Source: Planctomycetaceae bacterium (GTDB lineage Bacteria > Planctomycetota > Planctomycetia > Planctomycetales > Planctomycetaceae). From it: a DNA stretch of 5,218 bases. A program made the translations under genes and the position numbers. The stretch covers positions 1,954-7,171 of the forward strand of contig JAESQE010000171.1 of the NCBI GenBank assembly GCA_016765335.1. The letters are read 5' to 3'. Positions 1 to 5,218 of the stretch are shown here, piece after piece; the first letter of the stretch is position 1, and each line of letters starts with the position of its first letter. The notes under the pieces were generated by a model. It was not told the DNA's origin and did not search any database. It saw only the letters and a program-made list of their open reading frames with translations.

Positions 1-1479
1 CGGCAGATCCAGATATTGTTTAATTGGTTGATCCGCAGCAGAACTAATCCCGAGATACGACAGCCAGGCATCAAGAAGAACTGGTTCGATGCCGTGCTGT
101 GTGGCGATTTGATGGATATTAATTTTGTTCTTGCTGGTCTTCACAACATAAGCAGCGTTTAAATACTTAGCAGCATCATTCTGCATCTGCGTTCTGACAT
201 ACTGCAACGACGAGAATGCCGATTGGACATCATCAAGCCGAATGGGTGTCCTGCCTGCTTTGATGAAACGCGGATTATCCCAGACAATCTTACCCGTATT
301 ATCTGCCTGATTGGCTGTGGAGGAATCCAAATAAATTGAGATGACTCCATCGATTGCAGGTTGATCTAATTTCACCCGGAATTCTTGAGTCGAACTCAAT
401 GGGTTGATCGCTTCTTGCCAGGGGCGTATCGTTCCGAAGTGCCCCACTTTGTTGTATTTCCATAATCGCGTTTGCCATGCCTGGATATCTTTGAAAATTT
501 CGGGCACATCTTCCACTTGGGCAGTTCGTAATCGTTGTTGTAGCGAGCCAATCAACAACCCCGCCGGCTTGGCGAGCAACAATTCCTGAGCCAGTAATTT
601 CAGGTATTTTGAATTACATTGTTCCGTTTTAGCGATTTTAGAAAGATCGATTTCATTGTTAATAATTTGCTCACGGTACTTAACGAGAACTTTCAGGTAC
701 TGGGCAAGATTAATTTTTCCATTTTGCTGACTAAGTTTCTGAGCAGCTTCAGCATCACTCCAACGGTTGAGTTGATTGTAATCGCCCAAATCTCCCGTAT
801 GACGAAAATAGATCTTTCGTATTTCATGGATAATTTCGCTGGTCCATTCGCGTCGGGTTGCCCCTTCGGAAAAGCGGATTCCATCTGGAAGCAACACCAT
901 GTGCTGGGCAACTTCATTGCCTGCCCCCAGGTATTTTGATACCAATCCCGGCGAAAACACCAGCGAACTTCCGGTATTTGTAAACCCTTCACCTGCGGCG
1001 CTATCAACAGGAAATTCGCGAGTCGGATTGAGCAGAATTTCTGTTAAGTCGGAAATCGTGTAATTGTATTCCGCGTTGTTTAAACGACGCAGAATCACCG
1101 GGCCGGGATCTCCTGCATTCGCCATGGCTTCAGCATTCAAGTACGCCTTAACCCAGTCTCGCAATTGCTTCTTTTGAGTTGTTGAAAGCTGCGGGCTTTC
1201 CTCTGGGGGCATCTCTTGTGTATCAAGCATGCTGAGCACTTTTTGCCAAGACTGCGGATGCTTGCGTATTTCCGCCAGTCTTTGAAATTGCTCGAGGTCC
1301 AATTCCCCTTCTTTATCTTTGGTCGAATGGCAATCTAAACAGAATTGTTTCATCAATGGCAGAATTTGCTGTTGATAACTGGACCTGAATGATTCCGCCT
1401 TATCAAGATCTGCACCGAATCCTGTTTGCTGAATCAACAGCAACAGACCTGCAACCACAAACAGAGAGCAACGATTCAT
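1..1479 (-). CDS. Secreted planctomycete cytochrome c / DUF1587 (PSD3-like) multidomain protein, 5' part only (runs off left edge)
   Basis: An uninterrupted minus-strand frame of 493 codons starts at ATG 1479-1477 and leaves the window with no stop, so the C-terminus is missing. The start follows an in-frame TGA at 1497-1495. The ribosome site is weak (TGGA about 9 nt upstream). Residues 1-23 form a signal peptide with a Leu-rich core and a GFGA/D cleavage site. Residues 24-115 resemble a planctomycete cytochrome C domain (PSCyt): heme motif C47-L-D-C50-H51 and a later MPP at residues 90-92 whose Met could be the sixth heme ligand. Residues about 128-190 match DUF1587/PSD3 (RRLNNAEYNYTISDLT, then GEGFTNTGSSL and a KYLGA segment). 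Residues 190-493 contain family-typical stretches (LLPDGIRFSEGATRREW; WKYNKVGHFG near 340) that I cannot assign to a named domain. Relatives usually continue with DUF1592, DUF1588 and DUF1585, expected beyond the edge. Its role is unknown: probably an extracytoplasmic heme protein, with substrate undetermined. It is divergent from the ThuA-like gene. Confidence 0.93.
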   Translation of the reverse strand, partial: MNRCSLFVVAGLLLLIQQTGFGADLDKAESFRSSYQQQILPLMKQFCLDCHSTKDKEGELDLEQFQRLAEIRKHPQSWQKVLSMLDTQEMPPEESPQLSTTQKKQLRDWVKAYLNAEAMANAGDPGPVILRRLNNAEYNYTISDLTEILLNPTREFPVDSAAGEGFTNTGSSLVFSPGLVSKYLGAGNEVAQHMVLLPDGIRFSEGATRREWTSEIIHEIRKIYFRHTGDLGDYNQLNRWSDAEAAQKLSQQNGKINLAQYLKVLVKYREQIINNEIDLSKIAKTEQCNSKYLKLLAQELLLAKPAGLLIGSLQQRLRTAQVEDVPEIFKDIQAWQTRLWKYNKVGHFGTIRPWQEAINPLSSTQEFRVKLDQPAIDGVISIYLDSSTANQADNTGKIVWDNPRFIKAGRTPIRLDDVQSAFSSLQYVRTQMQNDAAKYLNAAYVVKTSKNKINIHQIATQHGIEPVLLDAWLSYLGISSAADQPIKQYLDLP

Positions 1480-1556
1480 TTCATTTTGTCCAATTCATGC
1501 ACGTGTATACCGCCTATGCCATTACGTAAATAAAGAATAGGAACTTCTCCAAACAC

Positions 1557-1584
1557 TTCAATCACATAAGGATTCCTGTATAAT
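1557..1584 (+). promoter_or_regulatory. Candidate promoter for the ThuA-like gene with perfect TATAAT
   Basis: TATAAT at 1579-1584 matches the -10 consensus exactly and faces the ThuA-like gene. The best -35 is poor (TTCAAT at 1557-1562, three of six, spacer 16), so the promoter may need an activator or be weak. Transcription from about 1591 would leave a leader of about 184 nt before the ATG at 1775. Weaker alternatives closer to the gene (for example TCTAAT at 1705-1710) lack a correctly spaced -35. The box overlaps the candidate minus-strand -10. Confidence 0.35.
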
Positions 1585-1609
1585 ATGCAGTCGTCGGTCA
1601 ATCGGTCAA
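1580..1609 (-). promoter_or_regulatory. Candidate sigma-70-type promoter for the cytochrome/DUF1587 gene
   Basis: On the minus strand TTGACC (1609-1604, five of six to the -35 consensus) is followed after 18 bp by TATTAT (1585-1580, five of six to the -10 consensus). The start of transcription would fall near 1573, giving a leader of about 95 nt before the ATG at 1479. A second TTGACC (1601-1596) arises from the tandem repeat but has no well-spaced -10. The prediction rests on motif matching only. Confidence 0.4.
1594..1609. repeat. Two tandem copies of the 8-mer TCGGTCAA
   Basis: TCGGTCAA is repeated directly without spacer (1594-1601 and 1602-1609), with a further partial copy TCAA at 1610-1613. 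It sits at the expected start of plus-strand transcription and contains the candidate minus-strand -35 twice. It could be a regulator site with 8-bp periodicity or a simple replication-slippage duplication; the sequence does not distinguish these. Confidence 0.6.
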
Positions 1610-1761
1610 TCAACCCAAGCCAAATACACAGCAGCCACAGTTGCTTGCGCATCTACCTGTTGCTTGAATTTCATTCTGTTGATCTATCATTATTACAAGG
1701 TGCCTCTAATACATTCCAATTCATATTTCGCGTCATTCACCCGATAACTTCATTATCTACT

Positions 1762-1765
1762 GGAG
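1762..1765 (+). promoter_or_regulatory. Ribosome binding site of the ThuA-like gene
   Basis: GGAG lies 9 nt before the ATG at 1775 and fixes that start. A longer overlapping frame that begins at 1585 is in another phase and has no such site. Confidence 0.75.
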
Positions 1766-1774
1766 ATTATAAAA

Positions 1775-2608
1775 ATGAGATTACTCCTTCTGAAATCCTT
1801 TATCGTGACGACAGTTATCTTATCTTCTACGATCTCAATCAGCGTGGCTGAAGAAAAATCCCCTAAGAAAATCCTGCTGATTGCGCAAGGTCCAGATCAC
1901 CCTTACCGTACACACTGCTATGTGCCAGACTGCGAGTTGCTTGCGAAATGTCTTAAGCAAACGCCCGGCATTGAAACGATTATATCGCGAGGATGGCCCG
2001 AAGACGAAAAGGTTCTTGATGACGTTGACTCCATTGTTTTACACGTTCGCCAGGGTGGCAACCTATTCTTTCATCCGTCACATCGAAAACGTGCGATTGA
2101 ACTAATGGAGCAAGGTGTCGGCTTAGTGGCGGTTCATTGGGGCACCGGGGCTGATAACGCAGAAGCAGGCACCTTGTGGAGAAAAGCATTGGGCGGACAT
2201 TTCAACGCTCAGCATTTCAGCAAATACACCGTCACAATTAGTAACGTAAAAGATGCAAACCAGAATCATCCGGTATCACGAGGATGGGAAACTTTTGAAT
2301 TAAGAGATGAGTTCTACTACGATCTGAAATTTGAAGAAGCAGCTGTCCCGCTTTCCACAGTCAAGCTTAAGGATAAAGTATACCCCGTGTCCTGGACGTT
2401 TGAACGAAAAAACAAAGGACGATCTTTTGCGATTGTCGCAGGTCACTTCCATGACAATTTCGCAGTCGATCCATTTCGACAAATGATCGTCAATGGAATT
2501 CTATGGACCGCGAAGGTTAAAATTCCAGAACAAGGTGCTCCCATCCAGATTGTGCCGGAAGATCTCGATCTTACCCCCGAATTCGAAAAGCTGAATAACA
2601 AGAAATAA
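1775..2608 (+). CDS. Exported ThuA-like domain protein
   Basis: This is a 277-residue protein. Residues 1-25 are a signal peptide (basic start, hydrophobic VTTVILSSTISI core, cleavage after SVA), so the mature protein acts outside the cytoplasm or in the periplasm. Residues about 30-248 match the ThuA-like (trehalose utilization) fold, related to class I glutamine amidotransferases. Visible features are the beta strand KKILLIAQG with HPYRTH (43-48), ELLAKCL (54-60), GVGLVAVHWG (114-123), GGHFNAQ (140-146), HPVSRGWETFELRDEFYYDLKF around 165-186, and GHFHDNF followed by FRQMIVNGILWTA at the end. His121 replaces the catalytic Cys expected of true amidotransferases, as seems usual for this family, so amidotransferase chemistry is unlikely. 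ThuA-like proteins have been linked to sugar metabolism, for example disaccharide oxidation; the substrate here is unknown. The length is normal for exported planctomycete members. It is divergent from the cytochrome/DUF1587 gene, which suggests but does not prove a shared role. Confidence 0.92.
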   Translation: MRLLLLKSFIVTTVILSSTISISVAEEKSPKKILLIAQGPDHPYRTHCYVPDCELLAKCLKQTPGIETIISRGWPEDEKVLDDVDSIVLHVRQGGNLFFHPSHRKRAIELMEQGVGLVAVHWGTGADNAEAGTLWRKALGGHFNAQHFSKYTVTISNVKDANQNHPVSRGWETFELRDEFYYDLKFEEAAVPLSTVKLKDKVYPVSWTFERKNKGRSFAIVAGHFHDNFAVDPFRQMIVNGILWTAKVKIPEQGAPIQIVPEDLDLTPEFEKLNNKK

Positions 2609-2654
2609 TCATAATTTGGAGTAATCACCGCGGTCGATCTTTGAGGAAATGGAC

Positions 2655-2717
2655 ATGCAGAAATATATCTACGTGATGGGAACGATGGACACAAAAGCGG
2701 AGTTAGAAGGGGTTTAA
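2655..2717 (+). pseudogene. N-terminal stump of a Tm-1-like ATP-binding (UPF0261) gene
   Basis: A 20-codon frame with a ribosome site (GAGG at 2643-2646, 8 nt before the ATG at 2655) encodes MQKYIYVMGTMDTKAELEGV and then stops at TAA 2715-2717. An in-frame ATG at 2649 would add two residues but lies too close to the GAGG. The peptide has the pattern that opens Tm-1-like/UPF0261 proteins: a short hydrophobic strand, then G-T-x-D-T-K and an acidic E-L stretch. Intact members are about 400 residues long, so some 95 percent is missing. I found no continuation of the family in the other two frames downstream, which argues for a deletion rather than a frameshift. A functional leader peptide is the alternative. 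The assignment rests on recognising a short motif, without a database search. Confidence 0.6.
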
Positions 2718-2720
2718 ACC
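2711..2720. repeat. 10-bp perfect palindrome GGTTTAAACC
   Basis: A perfect palindrome spans the stop codon of the Tm-1-like stump, exactly where similarity to that family ends. It could mark a deletion junction or be coincidental. It has no loop and only a mixed T-rich stretch after it, so it is a poor terminator. Confidence 0.5.
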
Positions 2721-2745
2721 TGCTTTTTATTCAAACCGTTATAAA

Positions 2746-2772
2746 AATCTCTGAGATTCATTTTCCAGAGAT
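2746..2772. promoter_or_regulatory. Nested inverted repeats upstream of the thioredoxin-like gene
   Basis: AATCTC-T-GAGATT (2746-2758) is a perfect 6-bp inverted repeat around one base. The same sequence can pair differently: ATCTCTG (2747-2753) with CAGAGAT (2766-2772) across a 12-nt loop. A -10-like TATAAA (2740-2745) directly precedes it, so the palindrome would cover a start site near 2752; no good -35 accompanies that box. It may be an operator or a switchable leader structure for the gene at 2805. It is not followed by a T run, so intrinsic termination is unlikely. Confidence 0.35.
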
Positions 2773-2794
2773 CCCCTTAATATATTGCAAGGTT

Positions 2795-2798
2795 GGAG
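2795..2798 (+). promoter_or_regulatory. Ribosome binding site deciding the start at 2805
   Basis: GGAG lies 6 nt before ATG 2805. The in-frame TTG at 2793 overlaps this site and would add only four residues (M-E-N-E), so ATG 2805 is preferred. Confidence 0.8.
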
Positions 2799-2804
2799 AA
2801 TGAG

Positions 2805-4430
2805 ATGAACTTAATTACTTCTTCAAATCGAATCGGTAGCAGCGATCCTGTAACAGCTTGGCATCTTTTTCATTACGCAAGGCTTGTTTTAGTCAGTGTT
2901 TTGTTGTTATCACTTCCCACTGCGACAACAAAAGCAGAGGAGCCAGAAGCAGCATCTAATAACTCGACACTCAGCATCAAAACAGGCACACCGATTCTGC
3001 GTGCCGTGCGAGGCATTGTGGTTGATGCTCAAACGAACAAGCCCATTCCCAATGCCTTGGTCTATGGAATCTATCGGAATCAAGCGGCTATTGATCTCCG
3101 GACAACGACAAATGAATCTGGGGAATTTCATTTCGAACAAGGTTTGCATTCCATCGTGGTATATGCAGCGACTCAAGATCGCAGCAAAGCTGGAATTGTT
3201 GAAATTGGCCCCGAAGACAAAACAGTGACCATGCCGATCAGACCCCTGGCTTCAACTACGGGAATTTTAATGGCAGGTAATTTGAGTAAATCCCTTACTA
3301 ATCAAGAAGTTGTTTATGGAATCACGGTGCATCTCGGTGGGAAAGATAATCCGTTTCGAAGGAGTTATGGCGGAAAAGTCAAATCAGATGAATCAGGCCG
3401 GTTCGTGCTGGATAAGATGGTCGTTGGTCATAAATATGTGGTTTTAATGACAACTGGTTTTGATGAGAACGGTCATGGAAGTTCCTGGAAGAAAATACAT
3501 ACTCTTGCGCCACAAGATGATGATTTGTCTGATTTAGGAATTCTGGTTTTAAAGGCTTCATATAAACCGGCCATTTTGGATGAGCATATTTCCAGGGCTT
3601 TTGATGATCGGAAAGACCGTATCGGTTTGCTGAAGCGATTTGTTTTCGCCAAGCAAAAGGCAAAGTCAGCTCAGCAGCATATTTTATTTGTTTTTGGAGA
3701 TCCGAAAAGTGAAGCTGTGCGTCAATTCATGCAACTGAGGTATCAGAGACCGGTGTTTCGTGAGCTGATGGATTCTTACCAGATGATGGCTGTGAATACG
3801 ACTGAAACACATTGGCCCAAAGTGAAGCATCTTGCCAAGGTGATGCAGTTATCACAGAAGCAGATTCAAAACGGTTTCTCTTTGGTTGTTACCAATTCAC
3901 AGGGACTTGTACTTGCTTCAGGAAGCAAGAGTTCTTTTGAGACGAAAAGGAATCTAGATCAAGAAAAGTTACAACGCTTTCTTGTCGCAAATGCTCCCGA
4001 AATCCTGGATGCTCAGGAACTTTTTGATGCTGCATTGGTTCAGGCCAAGCTGCAAGACAAGCGAATCATTATTCTGGAGACAGCAACGTGGTGCGATCCG
4101 TGCATGCGGCTGGCTCGATTTCTGGATAAGCAGAGCTTGCTTTTAAGACAAGATTATATCGTACTCAGTTTAGATCATCGTTGGAAGAATTCGAAGGAAT
4201 TAATGAAGCAGTTGCGAGGGGATGTTCAAGCCGGTTTGCCTTGGTGGGCCATTGTTGATCAGAACGCTGAAGTGTTGGTCACTTCAAATGATAATCGTGG
4301 AGATAATATTGGTTTCCCGACTGGAAAGAATGGTATTGACCACTTTCGCAAAATGATCGAAAAAACAGCTATTCACATGACGAAAAATAATATCAAACAA
4401 CTGGTTGAACATTTATCAAAAGAAAAGTAG
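2805..4430 (+). CDS. Exported carboxypeptidase-regulatory-like / tandem thioredoxin-like protein
   Basis: This is a 541-residue protein counted from ATG 2805. Residues 1-44 are a long signal sequence (polar start, LVLVSVLLLSLP core, cleavage after TTKA). Residues about 66-145 are a carboxypeptidase-regulatory-like beta domain (VRGIVVDAQTNKPIPNALV, then TTNESGEFHF). Residues about 150-250 look like a second beta domain (KSDESGRFVLDKMVVG). Residues about 292-375 resemble a thioredoxin fold (HILFVFGDPKSEAVRQF, later FSLVVTNSQGLVLAS) without cysteines or the cis-Pro. Residues about 400-525 are a thioredoxin-like domain with W429-C430-D-P-C433 and a probable cis-Pro479 (GLPWWAIVD), then a family-typical GFPTGKNGIDHF tail. 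It is probably an extracytoplasmic thiol-disulfide or redox protein; the beta domains may bind surfaces or partners. The gene ends in three consecutive in-frame stops (TAG TAA TAG, 4428-4436). It follows the ThuA-like gene by 196 bp, so co-transcription is uncertain. The partner protein is unknown. Confidence 0.88.
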   Translation: MNLITSSNRIGSSDPVTAWHLFHYARLVLVSVLLLSLPTATTKAEEPEAASNNSTLSIKTGTPILRAVRGIVVDAQTNKPIPNALVYGIYRNQAAIDLRTTTNESGEFHFEQGLHSIVVYAATQDRSKAGIVEIGPEDKTVTMPIRPLASTTGILMAGNLSKSLTNQEVVYGITVHLGGKDNPFRRSYGGKVKSDESGRFVLDKMVVGHKYVVLMTTGFDENGHGSSWKKIHTLAPQDDDLSDLGILVLKASYKPAILDEHISRAFDDRKDRIGLLKRFVFAKQKAKSAQQHILFVFGDPKSEAVRQFMQLRYQRPVFRELMDSYQMMAVNTTETHWPKVKHLAKVMQLSQKQIQNGFSLVVTNSQGLVLASGSKSSFETKRNLDQEKLQRFLVANAPEILDAQELFDAALVQAKLQDKRIIILETATWCDPCMRLARFLDKQSLLLRQDYIVLSLDHRWKNSKELMKQLRGDVQAGLPWWAIVDQNAEVLVTSNDNRGDNIGFPTGKNGIDHFRKMIEKTAIHMTKNNIKQLVEHLSKEK

Positions 4431-4512
4431 TAATAGAACCAGATGAAATTGTGATAGCAATAAAATCGAAGAAGCCCCTTGTCTTGTTTAATTTAATTAC
4501 AACTTAGCAAAC

Positions 4513-4516
4513 GGAG
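4513..4516 (+). promoter_or_regulatory. Ribosome binding site deciding the start at 4522
   Basis: GGAG lies 5 nt before ATG 4522. An in-frame GTG at 4516 overlaps the site and would add only M-N, so ATG 4522 is the likely start. Confidence 0.75.
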
Positions 4517-4521
4517 TGAAT

Positions 4522-5187
4522 ATGGAAATTGTAATAATTATGATTATCGGTTCATTGGGAATGAGCCTGTTCATTGGATTGGTTATTTTCTTTAGCCTCA
4601 AGTACGAGAAAGCCCGTACTGCTCAGTTTCAGGACGTGGCAGATGAATTGGGGCTACAGTTTGATCCCGATGGGAACTCTGCTGTTCAGGGGAGTATTGG
4701 TCAGCTTCAATTGTTCAATCAAGGGCACAGTAAATCGACCAAGAATATGCTCAGTGGTCAAAACCAAGATGTCGATATTGCCATCTTTGGATATCAATAC
4801 ACGACCGGAACTGGCAAGAACTCAAATACATATTCCCAATCCGTCATCAGTTTTCAATCCTCAAACTTATCACTCCCTAAATTTGAGCTGCGTCCCGAAC
4901 GTATCTTTCACAAAATAGGCCAGATGTTTGGATACCAGGATATCGACTTTGATTCACACCCCGGTTTTTCGAAACAGTATATTTTGCGTGCCCCGGACGA
5001 AGCCGCTGTCCGCGAATTTTTTACCGAAGATATTCTTGATTTCTTCGAATCTCAAAAAGGGATCAGCATCGAAGCCAGTGACAATCAATTGATCTACTAT
5101 CGAGCCAGTAAACGTATCAAACCCGAAGACGTGAAAGATTTTATGTCCGAAGGTTTTAACCTCTACGCATTACTAAAGCAGGAATAG
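4522..5187 (+). CDS. Membrane-anchored protein of unknown function
   Basis: This is a 221-residue protein counted from ATG 4522. I do not recognise a named family. Residues about 3-26 form one hydrophobic helix (IVIIMIIGSLGMSLFIGLVI), followed by a basic KYEKAR segment. There is no signal-peptidase site, so this is a membrane anchor; by the positive-inside rule the soluble part should face the cytoplasm. The remainder is a mixed alpha/beta domain of about 190 residues: FQDVADELGLQFD, a GSIGQLQLFNQG strand pair, VDIAIFGYQYTTGTGKNSNTY, a LPKFELRPE motif (about 117-125), and a C-terminal helix (KPEDVKDFMSEGFNLYALL). It has no cysteines and no obvious catalytic motif. The pattern recalls uncharacterised proteins whose domain begins with a transmembrane helix and a FQ-x-A-x-LGL helix, but no function is known to me. 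It lies 91 bp after the thioredoxin-like gene on the same strand with no clear terminator or promoter between them, so co-transcription is possible. Confidence 0.88.
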   Translation: MEIVIIMIIGSLGMSLFIGLVIFFSLKYEKARTAQFQDVADELGLQFDPDGNSAVQGSIGQLQLFNQGHSKSTKNMLSGQNQDVDIAIFGYQYTTGTGKNSNTYSQSVISFQSSNLSLPKFELRPERIFHKIGQMFGYQDIDFDSHPGFSKQYILRAPDEAAVREFFTEDILDFFESQKGISIEASDNQLIYYRASKRIKPEDVKDFMSEGFNLYALLKQE

Positions 5188-5205
5188 CAGTTCAACCATC
5201 AGCTC

Positions 5206-5216
5206 CGCGTAACGCG
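5206..5216. repeat. Small GC-rich palindrome CGCGT-A-ACGCG
   Basis: Two 5-bp arms flank a single base, 18 nt after the stop of the membrane protein gene. The window ends two bases later, so I cannot tell whether it is part of a larger hairpin, an intergenic repeat, or the end of a convergent gene. Confidence 0.4.
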
Positions 5217-5218
5217 AT

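Noticed and set aside
693..1007. A 104-codon minus-strand reading frame inside the cytochrome/DUF1587 gene
   Set aside because: It lies out of phase within the longer minus-strand frame, which has a signal peptide, heme motif and DUF1587 similarity. The 104-residue product shows no recognisable pattern.
1500..1529. Short palindromes CACGTG, GTATAC and TTACGTAA in the minus-strand leader
   Set aside because: They are 6-8 bp, unrelated to one another and not positioned around a promoter box; chance occurrence is likely.
1585..1851. An 88-codon plus-strand frame covering the divergent intergenic region
   Set aside because: It starts inside the candidate promoter, has no ribosome site, runs out of phase into the ThuA-like gene, and its translation has no family resemblance.
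2609..2804. Intrinsic terminator after the ThuA-like gene
   Set aside because: The palindromes present (CCGCGG, GGTTTAAACC, AATCTCTGAGATT) lack a GC-rich stem followed by a T run.
2718..2804. Frameshifted continuation of the Tm-1-like gene
   Set aside because: The other two frames after the TAA show no family-like sequence, so a simple frameshift does not explain the stump.
5170..5218. C-terminus of a convergent minus-strand gene entering from the right edge
   Set aside because: Open frames exist over these few bases on the minus strand (one ending at TGA 5194-5192), but about 25-45 bases are too few to support a coding call.

Overview
The window looks like a piece of a planctomycete chromosome, probably of the Planctomycetales. 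The evidence is a combination of families that is expanded in that phylum: a secreted protein with a CXXCH cytochrome domain followed by a DUF1587-type domain (the Planctomycete PSCyt/PSD class), an exported ThuA-like protein, and an exported carboxypeptidase-regulatory-like/thioredoxin protein. Base composition by eye is moderate (mid-40s percent GC). I cannot assign a genus.

Layout. Bases 1-1479 (minus strand) hold the first 493 codons of the cytochrome/DUF1587 gene, which runs off the left edge. Bases 1480-1774 are a divergent intergenic region with candidate promoters facing both ways whose -10 boxes overlap, next to an 8-bp tandem repeat. Bases 1775-2608 (plus) encode the ThuA-like protein. 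Bases 2609-2804 carry no complete gene, but contain a short reading frame that matches the extreme N-terminus of the Tm-1-like/UPF0261 family and then stops after 20 residues. It is most likely the stump of a deleted gene. Nested inverted repeats follow it. Bases 2805-4430 (plus) encode a 541-residue exported protein with carboxypeptidase-regulatory-like beta domains and two thioredoxin-like domains, of which only the second keeps a CXXC motif. Bases 4522-5187 (plus) encode a 221-residue membrane-anchored protein of unknown function. The last 31 bases hold only a small palindrome.

Functionally, the divergent cytochrome/DUF1587 and ThuA-like pair suggests an exported function. ThuA-like and multi-domain cytochrome proteins in planctomycetes are often suspected of roles in sugar or polysaccharide turnover, but that is inference. 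The thioredoxin-like protein and the membrane protein are separated by gaps of about 90-200 bp and may be independent units. No RNA gene, CRISPR array, insertion sequence or phage gene was recognised. I see no convincing sign of a wholly new multi-gene system. The most noteworthy items are the Tm-1-like stump, the overlapping divergent promoters and the tandem thioredoxin arrangement with a degenerate first copy.
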